From Streptomyces albofaciens JCM 4342 (GTDB lineage Bacteria; Actinomycetota; Actinomycetes; Streptomycetales; Streptomycetaceae): a stretch of 64,000 bases of DNA. The position numbers and the translations under genes are program-made. The DNA lies in assembly GCF_008634025.1 (NCBI RefSeq), contig NZ_PDCM01000001.1, forward strand, positions 2,663,501 to 2,727,500, read 5' to 3'. How positions within the stretch are numbered: position 1 is the first letter of the stretch; every line of letters begins with the position of its first letter. The notes under the pieces are model-generated. The model made no database searches. It was given only the letters and a program-made list of their open reading frames with translations, and was not told the origin of the DNA. Shown in pieces: positions 29,566-37,669 of the stretch.

Positions 29566-29886
29566 ATGGTGTACGTGACGCTTGCCGGGGCGATCCTCTC
29601 CGAGATCCTCGCGACGACCGCGATGAAGTACAGCGACGGGTTCAGCAGGCTGTGGCCCTCGCTGGGCACCGCGCTGGGCTATGTCGTGGCGTTCGCGCTG
29701 CTGGCGAAGACGTTGAAGACCATGGACGTCGGGACGGCGTACGCGATCTGGTCCGGGGCCGGGACGGCCGTCGTCGCGGCGATCGGCATGGTGTTCCTGG
29801 GGGAGGCGGCGACCGCCGCGCGGATCATCGGGGTGCTGCTCGTGATCGCGGGTGTCGTCGTGCTGAACCTGGGCGGGGCGCACTGA
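29566..29886 (+). CDS. Small multidrug resistance (SMR/EmrE-like) transporter
   Basis: A 106-residue protein with four membrane helices that exports cationic compounds by proton antiport. The essential membrane-embedded glutamate is Glu13 (LAGAILSEILATTAMKYS), and AYAIWSGAGT contains the conserved Trp of helix 3. ATG at 29566 fits the first helix; upstream frame from 29548 adds only MCTLVR. The stop overlaps the TetR start (TGATG), so pump and regulator form one unit. Confidence 0.92.
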   Translation: MVYVTLAGAILSEILATTAMKYSDGFSRLWPSLGTALGYVVAFALLAKTLKTMDVGTAYAIWSGAGTAVVAAIGMVFLGEAATAARIIGVLLVIAGVVVLNLGGAH

Positions 29887-30425
29887 TGCCGCGCCGTTAC
29901 GACCCCGGCCGGCGGCAGCGGATCATCGACGCGGCGATCCGGGTGGTGGCCGGGCGGGGCATCGCCGGGCTCAGTCACCGCGCGGTGGCCGCCGAGGCGG
30001 ACGTACCGCTCGGCTCGACCACGTACCACTTCGCCTCGCTGGACGACCTGCTGACCGCGGCGCTGCGGCAGGTCAACGGGGAGTGGCTGGCCGGGATCGA
30101 GGAGTGGGTGCGGGGCGTGGACCCGGACGTGCCGCTCGCGGACGAGCTGACGCGGCTGGTCGAGGAGTCGCTGGGCGGGGACCGCTCGCGGGTGGAGCTG
30201 GAGTACGAGCTGTATCTCGCGGCCCTGCGGCACGAGGCGGTGCGGCCGCTCGCGGCCGAATGCCTCGACACGATGGCCGAACTGCTGCGGCGGCGGACCG
30301 GTGACGCGGGGACCGCGCGGGCGCTGGTCGGGCTGATCGACGGGCTGATGCTGCAACACCTGCTGACGGGGCGGGAGTTCGACCGCGCTGAGGTGCGGGA
30401 CGCGGTGGCGCGGGTGATCGGCTGA
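29886..30425 (+). CDS. TetR-family regulator of the SMR pump
   Basis: A 179-residue TetR/AcrR-type repressor. The DNA-binding domain is residues 1-50 (RQRIIDAAIRVVAGRGIAGLSHRAVAAEADVPLGSTTYHF, here split: helix-turn-helix with GSTTYHF ending). The C-terminal half is helical and variable, forming the ligand pocket and dimer interface. Translationally coupled to the SMR gene by TGATG, and probably autoregulates through the GTACG palindromes upstream of the pump. Confidence 0.9.
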   Translation: MPRRYDPGRRQRIIDAAIRVVAGRGIAGLSHRAVAAEADVPLGSTTYHFASLDDLLTAALRQVNGEWLAGIEEWVRGVDPDVPLADELTRLVEESLGGDRSRVELEYELYLAALRHEAVRPLAAECLDTMAELLRRRTGDAGTARALVGLIDGLMLQHLLTGREFDRAEVRDAVARVIG

Positions 30426-30582
30426 GGGGGCTCCCGGCGACGCCCGGTCATCACTCCTTCACCGCTCAACTTGTGGCGTGTGTCCGCCCCCGTGTAGATC
30501 TTGATCGTTATTGATCACCTGGGGGGCCTTGCGGCGTTCTGTGCCTGCTGCCGCCCAGCGGTATGAGGCGAGAGAACCACAC

Positions 30583-31531
30583 GTGAAGAGGAAGCCCCAG
30601 GGCGCGGGCAAGCAGGCGGACGGCACCGAGGACTGGTTCACCGGACCCGCCTGGCGGGACCGGGACGGGCGGGCCGCGCGGCGCCGGAAGCGGATACGTA
30701 TCGGCGCCGCGGTGGTCGTCGCGGCCGGGGCTGCGGTGCTGGCCCTGAACCCGGGGGACATCCGCTCGAAGCTCCCCGGCCGGCTCGGCGGCGACACCAC
30801 GGCCGCCGCCCCGCTGCCCCCGGAGACCGCGGCGCCCAGCGCGGCGCCCGCCGACGAGGCGTTCCCCGCCACCCCGACCTTGAAGGCGCCCTTCGCGGGA
30901 TCGCCCGCCGTCCGGTACGCGGACGGCGCGGCGGGCATCGTCCTGCCGGACGCCAGGCCGGTGGGACGGCAACCCGCGGACGCTGCGCGGCGAGCGTCCC
31001 ACGGCGGCCCTGGACCTCGTCGATCCGCTCCAGCCGGACGTACGGGAGGAGCTGGAGACCGGTCTGTCCAAGCCGGACGGGGAGCACGATCCGCTGCGGC
31101 TGTTCACCCGGTTCGACCCGCACGAGGTGCGGCTCGTCGGCGACGTCGTCAAGACACGCGGCCGGATGTCGTTCAAGGAGGGCCGGGACGGCGCGCTGGC
31201 CGTCCACACCGACTACACCTTCGTCTACCCGGTCGTGAAGGCCACGACGGGCGCCGGTGAGGTGACCCGTACGGTGGCCCGCCGAGTGATCGACATCGAG
31301 GTCAACGACCCGCGGCGCTTCCGGGTGACGCCGGGCAAACTGGCGCTGACCAGCTACAACGCCAACTTCGGCAACGCCGCCTGCGAGGTGTACGACGGCT
31401 TCCTGCATCCGCAGTTCGCGGACGGCCGGCCGGGGGCCGTGGCGTCCGGCCCGGCCGTCGACCCGTACGACAGGAGCAAGGAGATGACCGAGGACTCGGG
31501 TAGCGGCTGCGGAACGGTGACGCGTACCTAG
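30583..31531 (+). pseudogene. Frameshifted and internally deleted membrane-anchored protein gene
   Basis: From GTG 30583 the frame gives a basic N-terminus (KRKPQGAG, then RDGRAARRRKRIR), one transmembrane helix (IGAAVVVAAGAAVLALNP) and a Pro/Ala linker up to GIVLPDARPVG (about 30960). From there the sensible continuation jumps to another frame: NPRTLRGERPTAALDLVDP, then LRLFTRFDPHEVRLVGDVVKTRG, ending in TAG at 31531. Homologues as I recall them have roughly 20-30 further residues at the junction, so both a deletion and a frameshift occurred. The downstream part alone could be read only from an internal GTG. Function of the intact family is unknown. Confidence 0.7.
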
Positions 31532-31618
31532 GGCCGGGTGGGCGGCGGGGGGCCGAGCGCGCGCCCGGGACGCGTCCCGCACCCCGGGACCGGTTCGCCT
31601 CCGCCGCCCCCCTCCGGT

Positions 31619-31630
31619 TAGGTTTTCGGC
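31619..31630 (+). promoter_or_regulatory. dapD -10 box with likely leaderless start
   Basis: TAGGTT at 31619-31624 ends 6 bases before the dapD ATG (31631). No ribosome site can fit, so transcription probably begins at or near the ATG. A clear -35 is not visible. Confidence 0.45.
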
Positions 31631-32632
31631 ATGACCGATGCTGCTACCTCCTCCGCTTCCTCCCGTACGACCGGCGCCGTCGCCGCCGGGCTCGCCACCG
31701 TCACCGCCGACGGCACCGTCCTCGACACCTGGTTCCCCGCGCCGGAGCTGGTGGCCGAGCCCGGCCCCGCCGGGACCGAGCGGCTGACCGCCGAGCGCGC
31801 CGCCGAACTGCTCGGCGAGGCCGCGCCGAAGGCGGTCGGTCCCGACCCGCGCCGCGGTGTCGAGGTCGTGGCCGTGCGTACGGTCATCTCCTCGCTGGAC
31901 GACAAGCCGCTGGACGCGCACGACGTGTACCTGCGCCTGCACCTGCTCAGCCACCGGCTGGTCAAGCCGCACGGGCAGAGCCTGGAGGGCATGTTCGGCC
32001 TGCTGGCGAACGTCGCCTGGACCTCGCTGGGCCCGGTGGCCGTCGACCAGCTGGAGACCGCGCGCCTGAACGCCCGCGCCGAGGGCCTGCACCTCCAGGT
32101 CACCAGCGTCGACAAGTTCCCGCGGATGACGGACTACGTCATGCCGGCGGGCGTGCGGATCGCCGACGCCGACCGGGTGCGGCTCGGCGCCCACCTCGCC
32201 GCCGGCACCACCGTGATGCATGAGGGCTTCGTCAACTTCAACGCCGGCACGCTCGGCACCTCGATGATCGAGGGCCGGATCTCCGCGGGCGTCGTCATCG
32301 GCGACGGCTCGGACATCGGCGGCGGCGCCTCCACCATGGGCACCCTCTCCGGCGGCGGCAAGCAGATCATCTCGATCGGCGAGCGCTGCCTGCTCGGCGC
32401 CGAGTCCGGCATCGGCATCGCGCTGGGCGACGAGTGCGTGGTCGAGGCGGGCCTGTACGTGACCGCGGGCACCCGCGTCACCATGCCCGACGGCCAGATC
32501 GTCAAGGCCGCCGAACTCTCCGGCGCCGACAACATCCTCTTCCGCCGCAACTCCACCACCGGCGTCGTCGAGGCCCGCCCCAACAAGGCCACCTGGGGCG
32601 GCCTGAACGAGGTGCTGCACAGCCACAACTGA
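31631..32632 (+). CDS. dapD: 2,3,4,5-tetrahydropyridine-2,6-dicarboxylate N-succinyltransferase
   Basis: Lysine/diaminopimelate pathway enzyme that succinylates tetrahydrodipicolinate. The 333-residue protein is the long actinobacterial type: an N-terminal helical/variable domain, a [13 protein letters not shown] segment, then a left-handed beta-helix with hexapeptide repeats ([67 protein letters not shown], shown in parts) and a C-terminal tail with [12 protein letters not shown]. dapA lies 2 kb away on the other strand, so the pathway genes are near but not in one operon. Confidence 0.95.
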   Translation: MTDAATSSASSRTTGAVAAGLATVTADGTVLDTWFPAPELVAEPGPAGTERLTAERAAELLGEAAPKAVGPDPRRGVEVVAVRTVISSLDDKPLDAHDVYLRLHLLSHRLVKPHGQSLEGMFGLLANVAWTSLGPVAVDQLETARLNARAEGLHLQVTSVDKFPRMTDYVMPAGVRIADADRVRLGAHLAAGTTVMHEGFVNFNAGTLGTSMIEGRISAGVVIGDGSDIGGGASTMGTLSGGGKQIISIGERCLLGAESGIGIALGDECVVEAGLYVTAGTRVTMPDGQIVKAAELSGADNILFRRNSTTGVVEARPNKATWGGLNEVLHSHN

Positions 32633-32668
32633 GGCGGTACGACGCATCAGCAACCGGCGTGACACGGC

Positions 32669-32695
32669 GGCCCGGCGGAGCGCTCCCGCCGGGCC
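32669..32695 (+). terminator. dapD terminator hairpin
   Basis: GGCCCGGCGG (32669-32678) and CCGCCGGGCC (32686-32695) form a perfect 10-bp stem with a 7-base loop, 36 bases after the dapD stop. Confidence 0.75.
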
Positions 32696-32839
32696 ACCGT
32701 CGTCTCCGGCGGGCGCTGTGGCCGGTATCGGACCGTGCCAACCCGGTCGTTCCTGGGCACCATGGCGGGACGGTGTCCATCGGAGTCCGGGAGCCCAGCG
32801 GCGAGGGCTCGAACGGACCGGTCCGTACCGGGAGGCGTC

Positions 32840-33004
32840 ATGAGGCTGGGCAAAGCGCTTGCTGTCGGTGTCGCGGAGGACGTGGAGGACGTGGCACACG
32901 CCGAAGAGAAGGCGGCGGGGCCTGAGGTGGTCGCTGAGCGGGTGGCTGCGGAACCGGTTCCCGTCGATGTTCCGGAGCAGCATCCGGCCCCCGCCGGGCG
33001 ATGA
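32840..33004 (+). CDS. Small acidic protein (54 aa) coupled to a Cys-rich unknown
   Basis: ATG at 32840 has GGAGGCGTC directly upstream, a strong ribosome site, and the stop overlaps the next ATG (ATGA). The product MRLGKALAVGVAEDVEDVA... is acidic and Val/Ala/Glu/Pro-rich, without a domain. The translational signals and coupling support a real gene. It may mainly serve to open translation of the next gene, or may be a partner protein. Function unknown. Confidence 0.55.
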   Translation: MRLGKALAVGVAEDVEDVAHAEEKAAGPEVVAERVAAEPVPVDVPEQHPAPAGR

Positions 33005-33723
33005 GGCTGCGGCTGCCGGAGGAGCGTCCCGCCGCGCCGCCCGAGGGGTACAAGCTCGCCAACGCGGTTCTCTCCCACGACGGCGGGCGGGCCGGGTTCG
33101 CCGGGGTGTCGCTCGGCGGTGCGCTGCCGTACGGGTTCTTCGACGAGGCGCGCTGTGTGTACGGCAGGCGGCACCGCTGCCCCGCCCTGCGCTGCGACTG
33201 CGGTTTCTACTGTCTGCACACCTTCGACCAGGCGCTGGCCCTGGCGTGCGCCAGTCAGTACCGCAAGGCCGTGCTGCTGGAGGTCACCGTCCTCGGCGCG
33301 TACATCCGCTTCGAGCGCGGGATGCGGTACGAGCGGCAGCGGGTGCGGGTGGCGCGGGTCGGCGCGTGTGCGTGCGGCGGGGTGCCGTGCGCGTTCGCGG
33401 ACGCGGGGTGGGGGCGTACCGGATGGCGGGTGCTGACGGCCGTCTGCGCGGGGTGCGCGGCCCGGCGCGGGCGCACGGCGTTCGCGTCCTGGACGGCGGT
33501 GAGCTTCGCGGAGTTCGTACGGCTCGGGGGCGGACCGCTGCGGATCGTCGCGGGCGGTGATCCGGAGGCCGGGAAGGAGCCCCGCGGGGAGCGGCCGGCG
33601 GCCGAGGCCCGTACCGTTCCCGAACTGGCCGCCGAGGCGTCCCTGATGCAGGCCCGGCTCGACCGGCTGCAACGTCAGCTGGCCCGGTTCACCGGCAAGG
33701 ACGGCGCGGGCCGGGCTTCGTAA
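33001..33723 (+). CDS. Cysteine-rich protein of unknown function
   Basis: A 240-residue soluble protein. The first two thirds contain many Cys: RCVYGRRHRCPALRCDCGFYCLH (about 52-75), ACACGGVPCAF (about 121-131) and AVCAGCAAR (about 147-155), suggesting one or two zinc-binding knuckles. The last 40 residues form a probable coiled coil (LAAEASLMQARLDRLQRQLARF). ATGA overlap with the 54-residue gene. No signal peptide. I do not recognise a family name. DNA, RNA or protein binding through zinc ribbons is a guess from the cysteine spacing. Confidence 0.65.
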   Translation: MRLRLPEERPAAPPEGYKLANAVLSHDGGRAGFAGVSLGGALPYGFFDEARCVYGRRHRCPALRCDCGFYCLHTFDQALALACASQYRKAVLLEVTVLGAYIRFERGMRYERQRVRVARVGACACGGVPCAFADAGWGRTGWRVLTAVCAGCAARRGRTAFASWTAVSFAEFVRLGGGPLRIVAGGDPEAGKEPRGERPAAEARTVPELAAEASLMQARLDRLQRQLARFTGKDGAGRAS

Positions 33724-33780
33724 CCGTATCCGTACGGTACGGAGACGGACGCCTGTCCCCGGCCAGCTACGCTGACCGGC

Positions 33781-34602
33781 ATGCGCGATCTTGTAGCGGG
33801 AACGGGGTACCTCGGGAAGGGGCAACGCTGGGTTGCCCGGCACGGCCGGTGGTGGGGGTTCGGGATGATTCCCGCGCTCATCGCTCTCGTGCTGTACGCG
33901 GGGGCGCTGGTCGCGCTGGCCTTCTTCGCGGGCGACCTCGCGGCCTGGGCGACGCCGTTCGCCGACGGCTGGGGCTCGCCCTGGCAGGGGCTGCTGCGCG
34001 GGCTGTTCGTCGCGCTGCTCTTCGCGGGCGGGCTGCTGCTGTCCGTCCTGACCTTCACCGCCGTCACGCTGCTGATCGGCGACCCCTTCTACGAGGCGCT
34101 GTCCGAGCGCGTCGAGGAGACCGAGGGCGGCGCCCCGCCCGGTCCCGGCCTGCCGCTGTGGCGGGAGCTGTGGATCTCGCTCAAGGACAGCGTGCACGTC
34201 CTGGTGCGCGCGGCCGGTTTCGGTGTGCTCTTCTTCGTGCTGGGCTTCCTGCCGGTGGTCGGGCAGACCGTGGTGCCCGCGATCGGCTTCTGCGTCTCCG
34301 GCTTCTTCCTCACGGTGGAGCTGACCTCGGTGGCGATGCAGCGGCGCGGCATCCCCGTACGGGAGCGGCTGCGGATGCTGCGCGGCCGCAAGGGGCTGGC
34401 CGTCGGGTTCGGTACGCCGCTGGTGCTGCTGTTCCTGGTGCCGTTCGTGGCCGTGTTCCTGATGCCCGGCGCGGTGGCCGGCGCGACGCTGCTCGTCCGG
34501 GACCTCACCGATGACGGCGGGGAAGCGGAGGAAGAAGCCACGCAGGAGGCGGACGGGGTTACCGCTGCGCAGCCTTCAGGGCCGCCGTCAGCTCGCTGGT
34601 GA
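33781..34602 (+). CDS. EI24-domain (CysZ-like) membrane protein
   Basis: A 273-residue membrane protein of the EI24/CysZ superfamily. About five to six helices: MIPALIALVLYAGALVALAF (29-48), GLFVALLFAGGLLLSVLTF, AAGFGVLFFVLGFLPVVGQ, VVPAIGFCVSGFFLTVELTS and LVLLFLVPFVAVFLMPGAV. The motif GDPFYEALSERVE after helix 2 is diagnostic of the family. CysZ transports sulfate in enterics; that role is not established here. The C-terminus is acidic and its last 44 bases overlap dapA, which converges. Confidence 0.88.
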   Translation: MRDLVAGTGYLGKGQRWVARHGRWWGFGMIPALIALVLYAGALVALAFFAGDLAAWATPFADGWGSPWQGLLRGLFVALLFAGGLLLSVLTFTAVTLLIGDPFYEALSERVEETEGGAPPGPGLPLWRELWISLKDSVHVLVRAAGFGVLFFVLGFLPVVGQTVVPAIGFCVSGFFLTVELTSVAMQRRGIPVRERLRMLRGRKGLAVGFGTPLVLLFLVPFVAVFLMPGAVAGATLLVRDLTDDGGEAEEEATQEADGVTAAQPSGPPSARW

Positions 34603-35470
34603 CCTGCGGCCCCGCCGCCAGCAGCGGCGCGCGGACCGGTCCCGCGGGCAGCCCGAGCACGTTCAGCAGCGCCTTCGCGGTGACCGCGCCGGGGTGCTCG
34701 CCGGCCATCATCGCCTCGATGAGCGGGACGAGGCGCTGGTAGCGGCGGGTGGCCTCCGCCGGGTCGCCGGCATCGTACGCGTCGAGGACCGCCCGTACCT
34801 CCCGGGGCGCCGCGTTGGCGACCGTGCTGACGCAGCCGGCGGCGCCGATCGCCCGCAGCGGGAGGGTCTGCTCGTCGCAGCCCGCGTAGTACGCGAGACC
34901 CGTCGCGGCCAGCACCTTCGCGGTCTTCATGAGGTCGTACGCACAGTCCTTGACGCCCTGGACGCGCGGATGTTCCGCGAGGCGCAGCAAGGTGTCGGCG
35001 GCCAGCGCGGTGCCGGTGCGCCCGGGGATGTCGTAGAGCATCACGGGCAGGCCGGTGGCGTCCGCGACCGTGCGCAGATGGTGCGCGGCGGCCTCCTGGC
35101 CCGGGCGCGAGTACGGCGGGGGGAGCACCAACAGGCCGTGCGCGCCCGCCCGTTCGGCGGCACGGGCCAGTTCGGTGCCGTGCCGGGTGTCGCCGGTGCC
35201 GACCCCGGCGGTGATCCGCGCCCGGTCGCCGACCGCCCCGACGACGGCCCGCACCAGGGCCTCCTTCTCGGCGTCGGTGGTGGTCGGGGCCTCGCCGGTG
35301 GTGCCGCTGAGGACGATGCCGTCGCAGCCCTCGGCGACGAGGTGCGCGGCCAGGCGCCGGGCGCCGTCGAGGTCCGGCGTGCCGTCGGCGCGGAACGGGG
35401 TGACCATGGCGACGGCGGTGCGGCCGAAGGGCGGCGGGGCGACGGCGCTCGGAGCGTCGGAGATGCTCAT
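34559..35470 (-). CDS. dapA: 4-Hydroxy-tetrahydrodipicolinate synthase
   Basis: Condenses pyruvate with aspartate semialdehyde, first committed step to diaminopimelate and lysine. The Schiff-base lysine is Lys174 (VQGVKDCAYD), Tyr146 lies in YDIPGRTG and the Thr-Thr-Gly-Glu motif is at 57-60 (SGTTGEAPT), so the catalytic triad is complete. Length 303 is normal. ATG start at 35470. Its 3' end overlaps the EI24 gene. Confidence 0.94.
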   Translation of the reverse strand: MSISDAPSAVAPPPFGRTAVAMVTPFRADGTPDLDGARRLAAHLVAEGCDGIVLSGTTGEAPTTTDAEKEALVRAVVGAVGDRARITAGVGTGDTRHGTELARAAERAGAHGLLVLPPPYSRPGQEAAAHHLRTVADATGLPVMLYDIPGRTGTALAADTLLRLAEHPRVQGVKDCAYDLMKTAKVLAATGLAYYAGCDEQTLPLRAIGAAGCVSTVANAAPREVRAVLDAYDAGDPAEATRRYQRLVPLIEAMMAGEHPGAVTAKALLNVLGLPAGPVRAPLLAAGPQVTSELTAALKAAQR

Positions 35471-35538
35471 GAGCGGAGTCTGGCCCCACCGCGGCTTACA
35501 GGTCTACTTAGATGTACTCCCGCTATTGATTAGCGGTG

Positions 35539-37416
35539 CTACCGCTTCAGTCGCAGCACCTGCGGGTCGTGGTCGCTCGACTGGTCCGCGTACTCCGCGT
35601 TGATGTGGACGATGTCGTAGTCCACCCGGCGCAGGTGGCGGCTGGTGAGCATGTGGTCCAGCACCTGCGAGTTGCCCTGGTAGACGTAGCCGTAGCGCTC
35701 GCCGCGCGGCAGCCGGTCGACGAGGTCGGTCAGGACGCCGTCCTTGGTGAGCGCCTTGAGGGCGGGGGAGAACTGGTAGTCGTTGAGGTCGCCGGCCACC
35801 ACCACGTCGGCCTTCGGATCCACCGTGAGCACGTCCTCGACGAAGGCGTGCACCGCCTCGGCCTGCTGGACGCGCTGGGTCTCCGACGTACGGGCCGGAG
35901 GCTGGAAGCGGCTGTCGAGGCCCTGGTCGCCGCCCCTGGAGGTGAAGTGGTTGGCGACGACGAAGACCGGGCGGCCCTGGAAGGAGAACTGGCCGACGAG
36001 CGGCTTGCGGCTGTTCGCCCAGGCCGCGTTGCCGGGGTCGATACGGCCCGGCGAGGCGGTCAGGCGGGGCCTGCCGTGGGAGCCGGTCACCTTGACCGGG
36101 GTGGTGGCGTCGCCCCCGGCGATGTCCGTGAACGCGACGCGGGCCGGGTTGTAGAGGAACGCGGTGCGGATGTTGCCGCCGGGCTGGCCGCCGTCCTGGT
36201 TGTTCACCGGGTCGATCTGCCGCCAGGCGTAGGACGGGCCGCCGGCCTCCTTGACCGCGTCGGTGAGCTGCTTGAGCGTCGCGTTCGCGGAGACGGTGCC
36301 GTCGTCCGTGGTGCCGTTGTCGTCCTGGACCTCCTCCAGGGCCACGATGTCCGGTGACGCGAGGTTCTTCACCAGCGCCTCGGCCAGCCGCGCGAATTTC
36401 GCGGGCGGCGTCCTGGGGGAGAGGTTCTCGACGTTGTACGTGGCCACCGCCAGCTCGTCGGCGCGCTGCTCGCGCGTGGTCTCGCGGGCCGGGCCGCGGT
36501 CGGTGAGCGTGCCCAGCTCGGTGGCGGCGATCCCGTACCCGCCGAAGTTGTCGTAGTCCAGCGGGCCCGCGGTGGTGCCGGTCAGCAGGTCGCCGGTGTC
36601 GGCGACGGGGAAGGGGCGCCGGTCGAAGGGGATCAGCGAGGTGATCTTGACCCGGCCGGAGTTGGGGTCCCGGTACGAGCCGTAGAGCGCGCCGCCGCGC
36701 ACGGTGCGGTTGTGGCGCGGCTCGGCGGTCGCCCACAGCTCGTGGTGGGTGTTCGTCGGCCCGACGACGGACGCGTCGGTGAGCGAGACCCGCATGCCCT
36801 CCAGCGACTCGTAGCGGTCCAGGGCGTACGCGTTCGGGCGCAGCGGCAGGTTCTCGATGCTCTTGCCGCCCGCGGACGGGGCGTAACGGTCCGGCACGGA
36901 CGAGGGGGTGAGCTTGAAGGCCGCCGGGAGGGGGTTGCCGGAGGAGACGACGGTCCAGGCGGCGTCGGTGATCTCGGTGACCGACTGGAGGCCGGCCCGT
37001 TCGCCGCCCGGGTAGTACTCGCCGACCGTACCGGAGACCCGTACGGAGTCGCCGACCGCGGCCTTCGGTGTCTGCTTGCCGGTGAGGACGAAGACCGCCT
37101 CGCTGGTGGCCGGGTCCCGGTCCGGCCGCGGGTCCTGCACCCAGAAGCCGCGGGCCGAGCCGAAGGCCCGTACCGCCGTGACCGTGCCGGGCACGTCCGC
37201 GACCTGCTTCCCGGCGAACGGCGACAGGCGGGTGGTGCCCTGGATGTCGTGGATCCGGGTGCCCGCGGCCGACGCGGACTGCGGGACCGCGAGCAGCCCG
37301 CCGGTCAGCGCGGCGGCGATCACCGCGGTCAGGCCGGCGGACCTGCGCAGCGTGCGGCGGCGGGGCGTACGGGTCGGGGCGTGCGGCGGTATGTGCGGCG
37401 GTGTCTGCGCGGACAC
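35539..37416 (-). CDS. Secreted endonuclease/exonuclease/phosphatase-family nuclease
   Basis: A 625-residue exported protein. The N-terminus has basic residues (RTPRRRTLRRS), a hydrophobic core and a signal-peptidase site around ASAAG. Residues about 50-350 look like OB-fold-type domains found in extracellular nucleases (FAGKQVADVPGTVTAV, GFWVQDPRPD). The C-terminal half is a DNase I-like EEP domain: ATYNVENLSP, VALEEVQDDNG, VAGDLNDYQF and a final SSDHDPQVLRL, all expected catalytic Asn/Glu/Asp/His positions. GTG at 37416 with GGAGG six bases before it is chosen over the longer frame. Likely scavenges phosphate from extracellular DNA. Confidence 0.9.
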   Translation of the reverse strand: MSAQTPPHIPPHAPTRTPRRRTLRRSAGLTAVIAAALTGGLLAVPQSASAAGTRIHDIQGTTRLSPFAGKQVADVPGTVTAVRAFGSARGFWVQDPRPDRDPATSEAVFVLTGKQTPKAAVGDSVRVSGTVGEYYPGGERAGLQSVTEITDAAWTVVSSGNPLPAAFKLTPSSVPDRYAPSAGGKSIENLPLRPNAYALDRYESLEGMRVSLTDASVVGPTNTHHELWATAEPRHNRTVRGGALYGSYRDPNSGRVKITSLIPFDRRPFPVADTGDLLTGTTAGPLDYDNFGGYGIAATELGTLTDRGPARETTREQRADELAVATYNVENLSPRTPPAKFARLAEALVKNLASPDIVALEEVQDDNGTTDDGTVSANATLKQLTDAVKEAGGPSYAWRQIDPVNNQDGGQPGGNIRTAFLYNPARVAFTDIAGGDATTPVKVTGSHGRPRLTASPGRIDPGNAAWANSRKPLVGQFSFQGRPVFVVANHFTSRGGDQGLDSRFQPPARTSETQRVQQAEAVHAFVEDVLTVDPKADVVVAGDLNDYQFSPALKALTKDGVLTDLVDRLPRGERYGYVYQGNSQVLDHMLTSRHLRRVDYDIVHINAEYADQSSDHDPQVLRLKR

Positions 37417-37576
37417 GGAGGGCCTCCGGAAGGCGGGCGAGGGTGGGAAGGCAAAGGAACGGGAGAAGGCGGAAAGGCCGGAGAAGCAGTGGAGCGGAAA
37501 CGATCCGGCCACCTCTACGCGCGTCAATCTCTTGGGTGGCCACCGCAGTTGTCAAGGTTCGCCGGGTGTACGGGCG

Positions 37577-37594
37577 CGGAAACCCAGGTGAACC
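37577..37594 (-). promoter_or_regulatory. Possible PHO box upstream of the secreted nuclease
   Basis: On the minus strand GTTCACC (37594-37588) is followed exactly 11 bases on by GTTTCCG (37583-37577), matching the 11-bp direct-repeat spacing of Streptomyces PhoP sites. It is about 160 bases before the nuclease start. Only two units, so tentative. Confidence 0.35.
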
Positions 37595-37669
37595 GCCCGA
37601 GATGCACGGAATTCCGTCTACGCTGGGGCTTCGCACGAGCCGTAGTCCGCACGAGGAGCTGAACCCGAG

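Noticed and set aside
34559..37416. Secondary-metabolite gene cluster or prophage in the right half
   Set aside because: No polyketide synthase, NRPS, terpene, lanthipeptide, integrase or phage structural genes were recognised.
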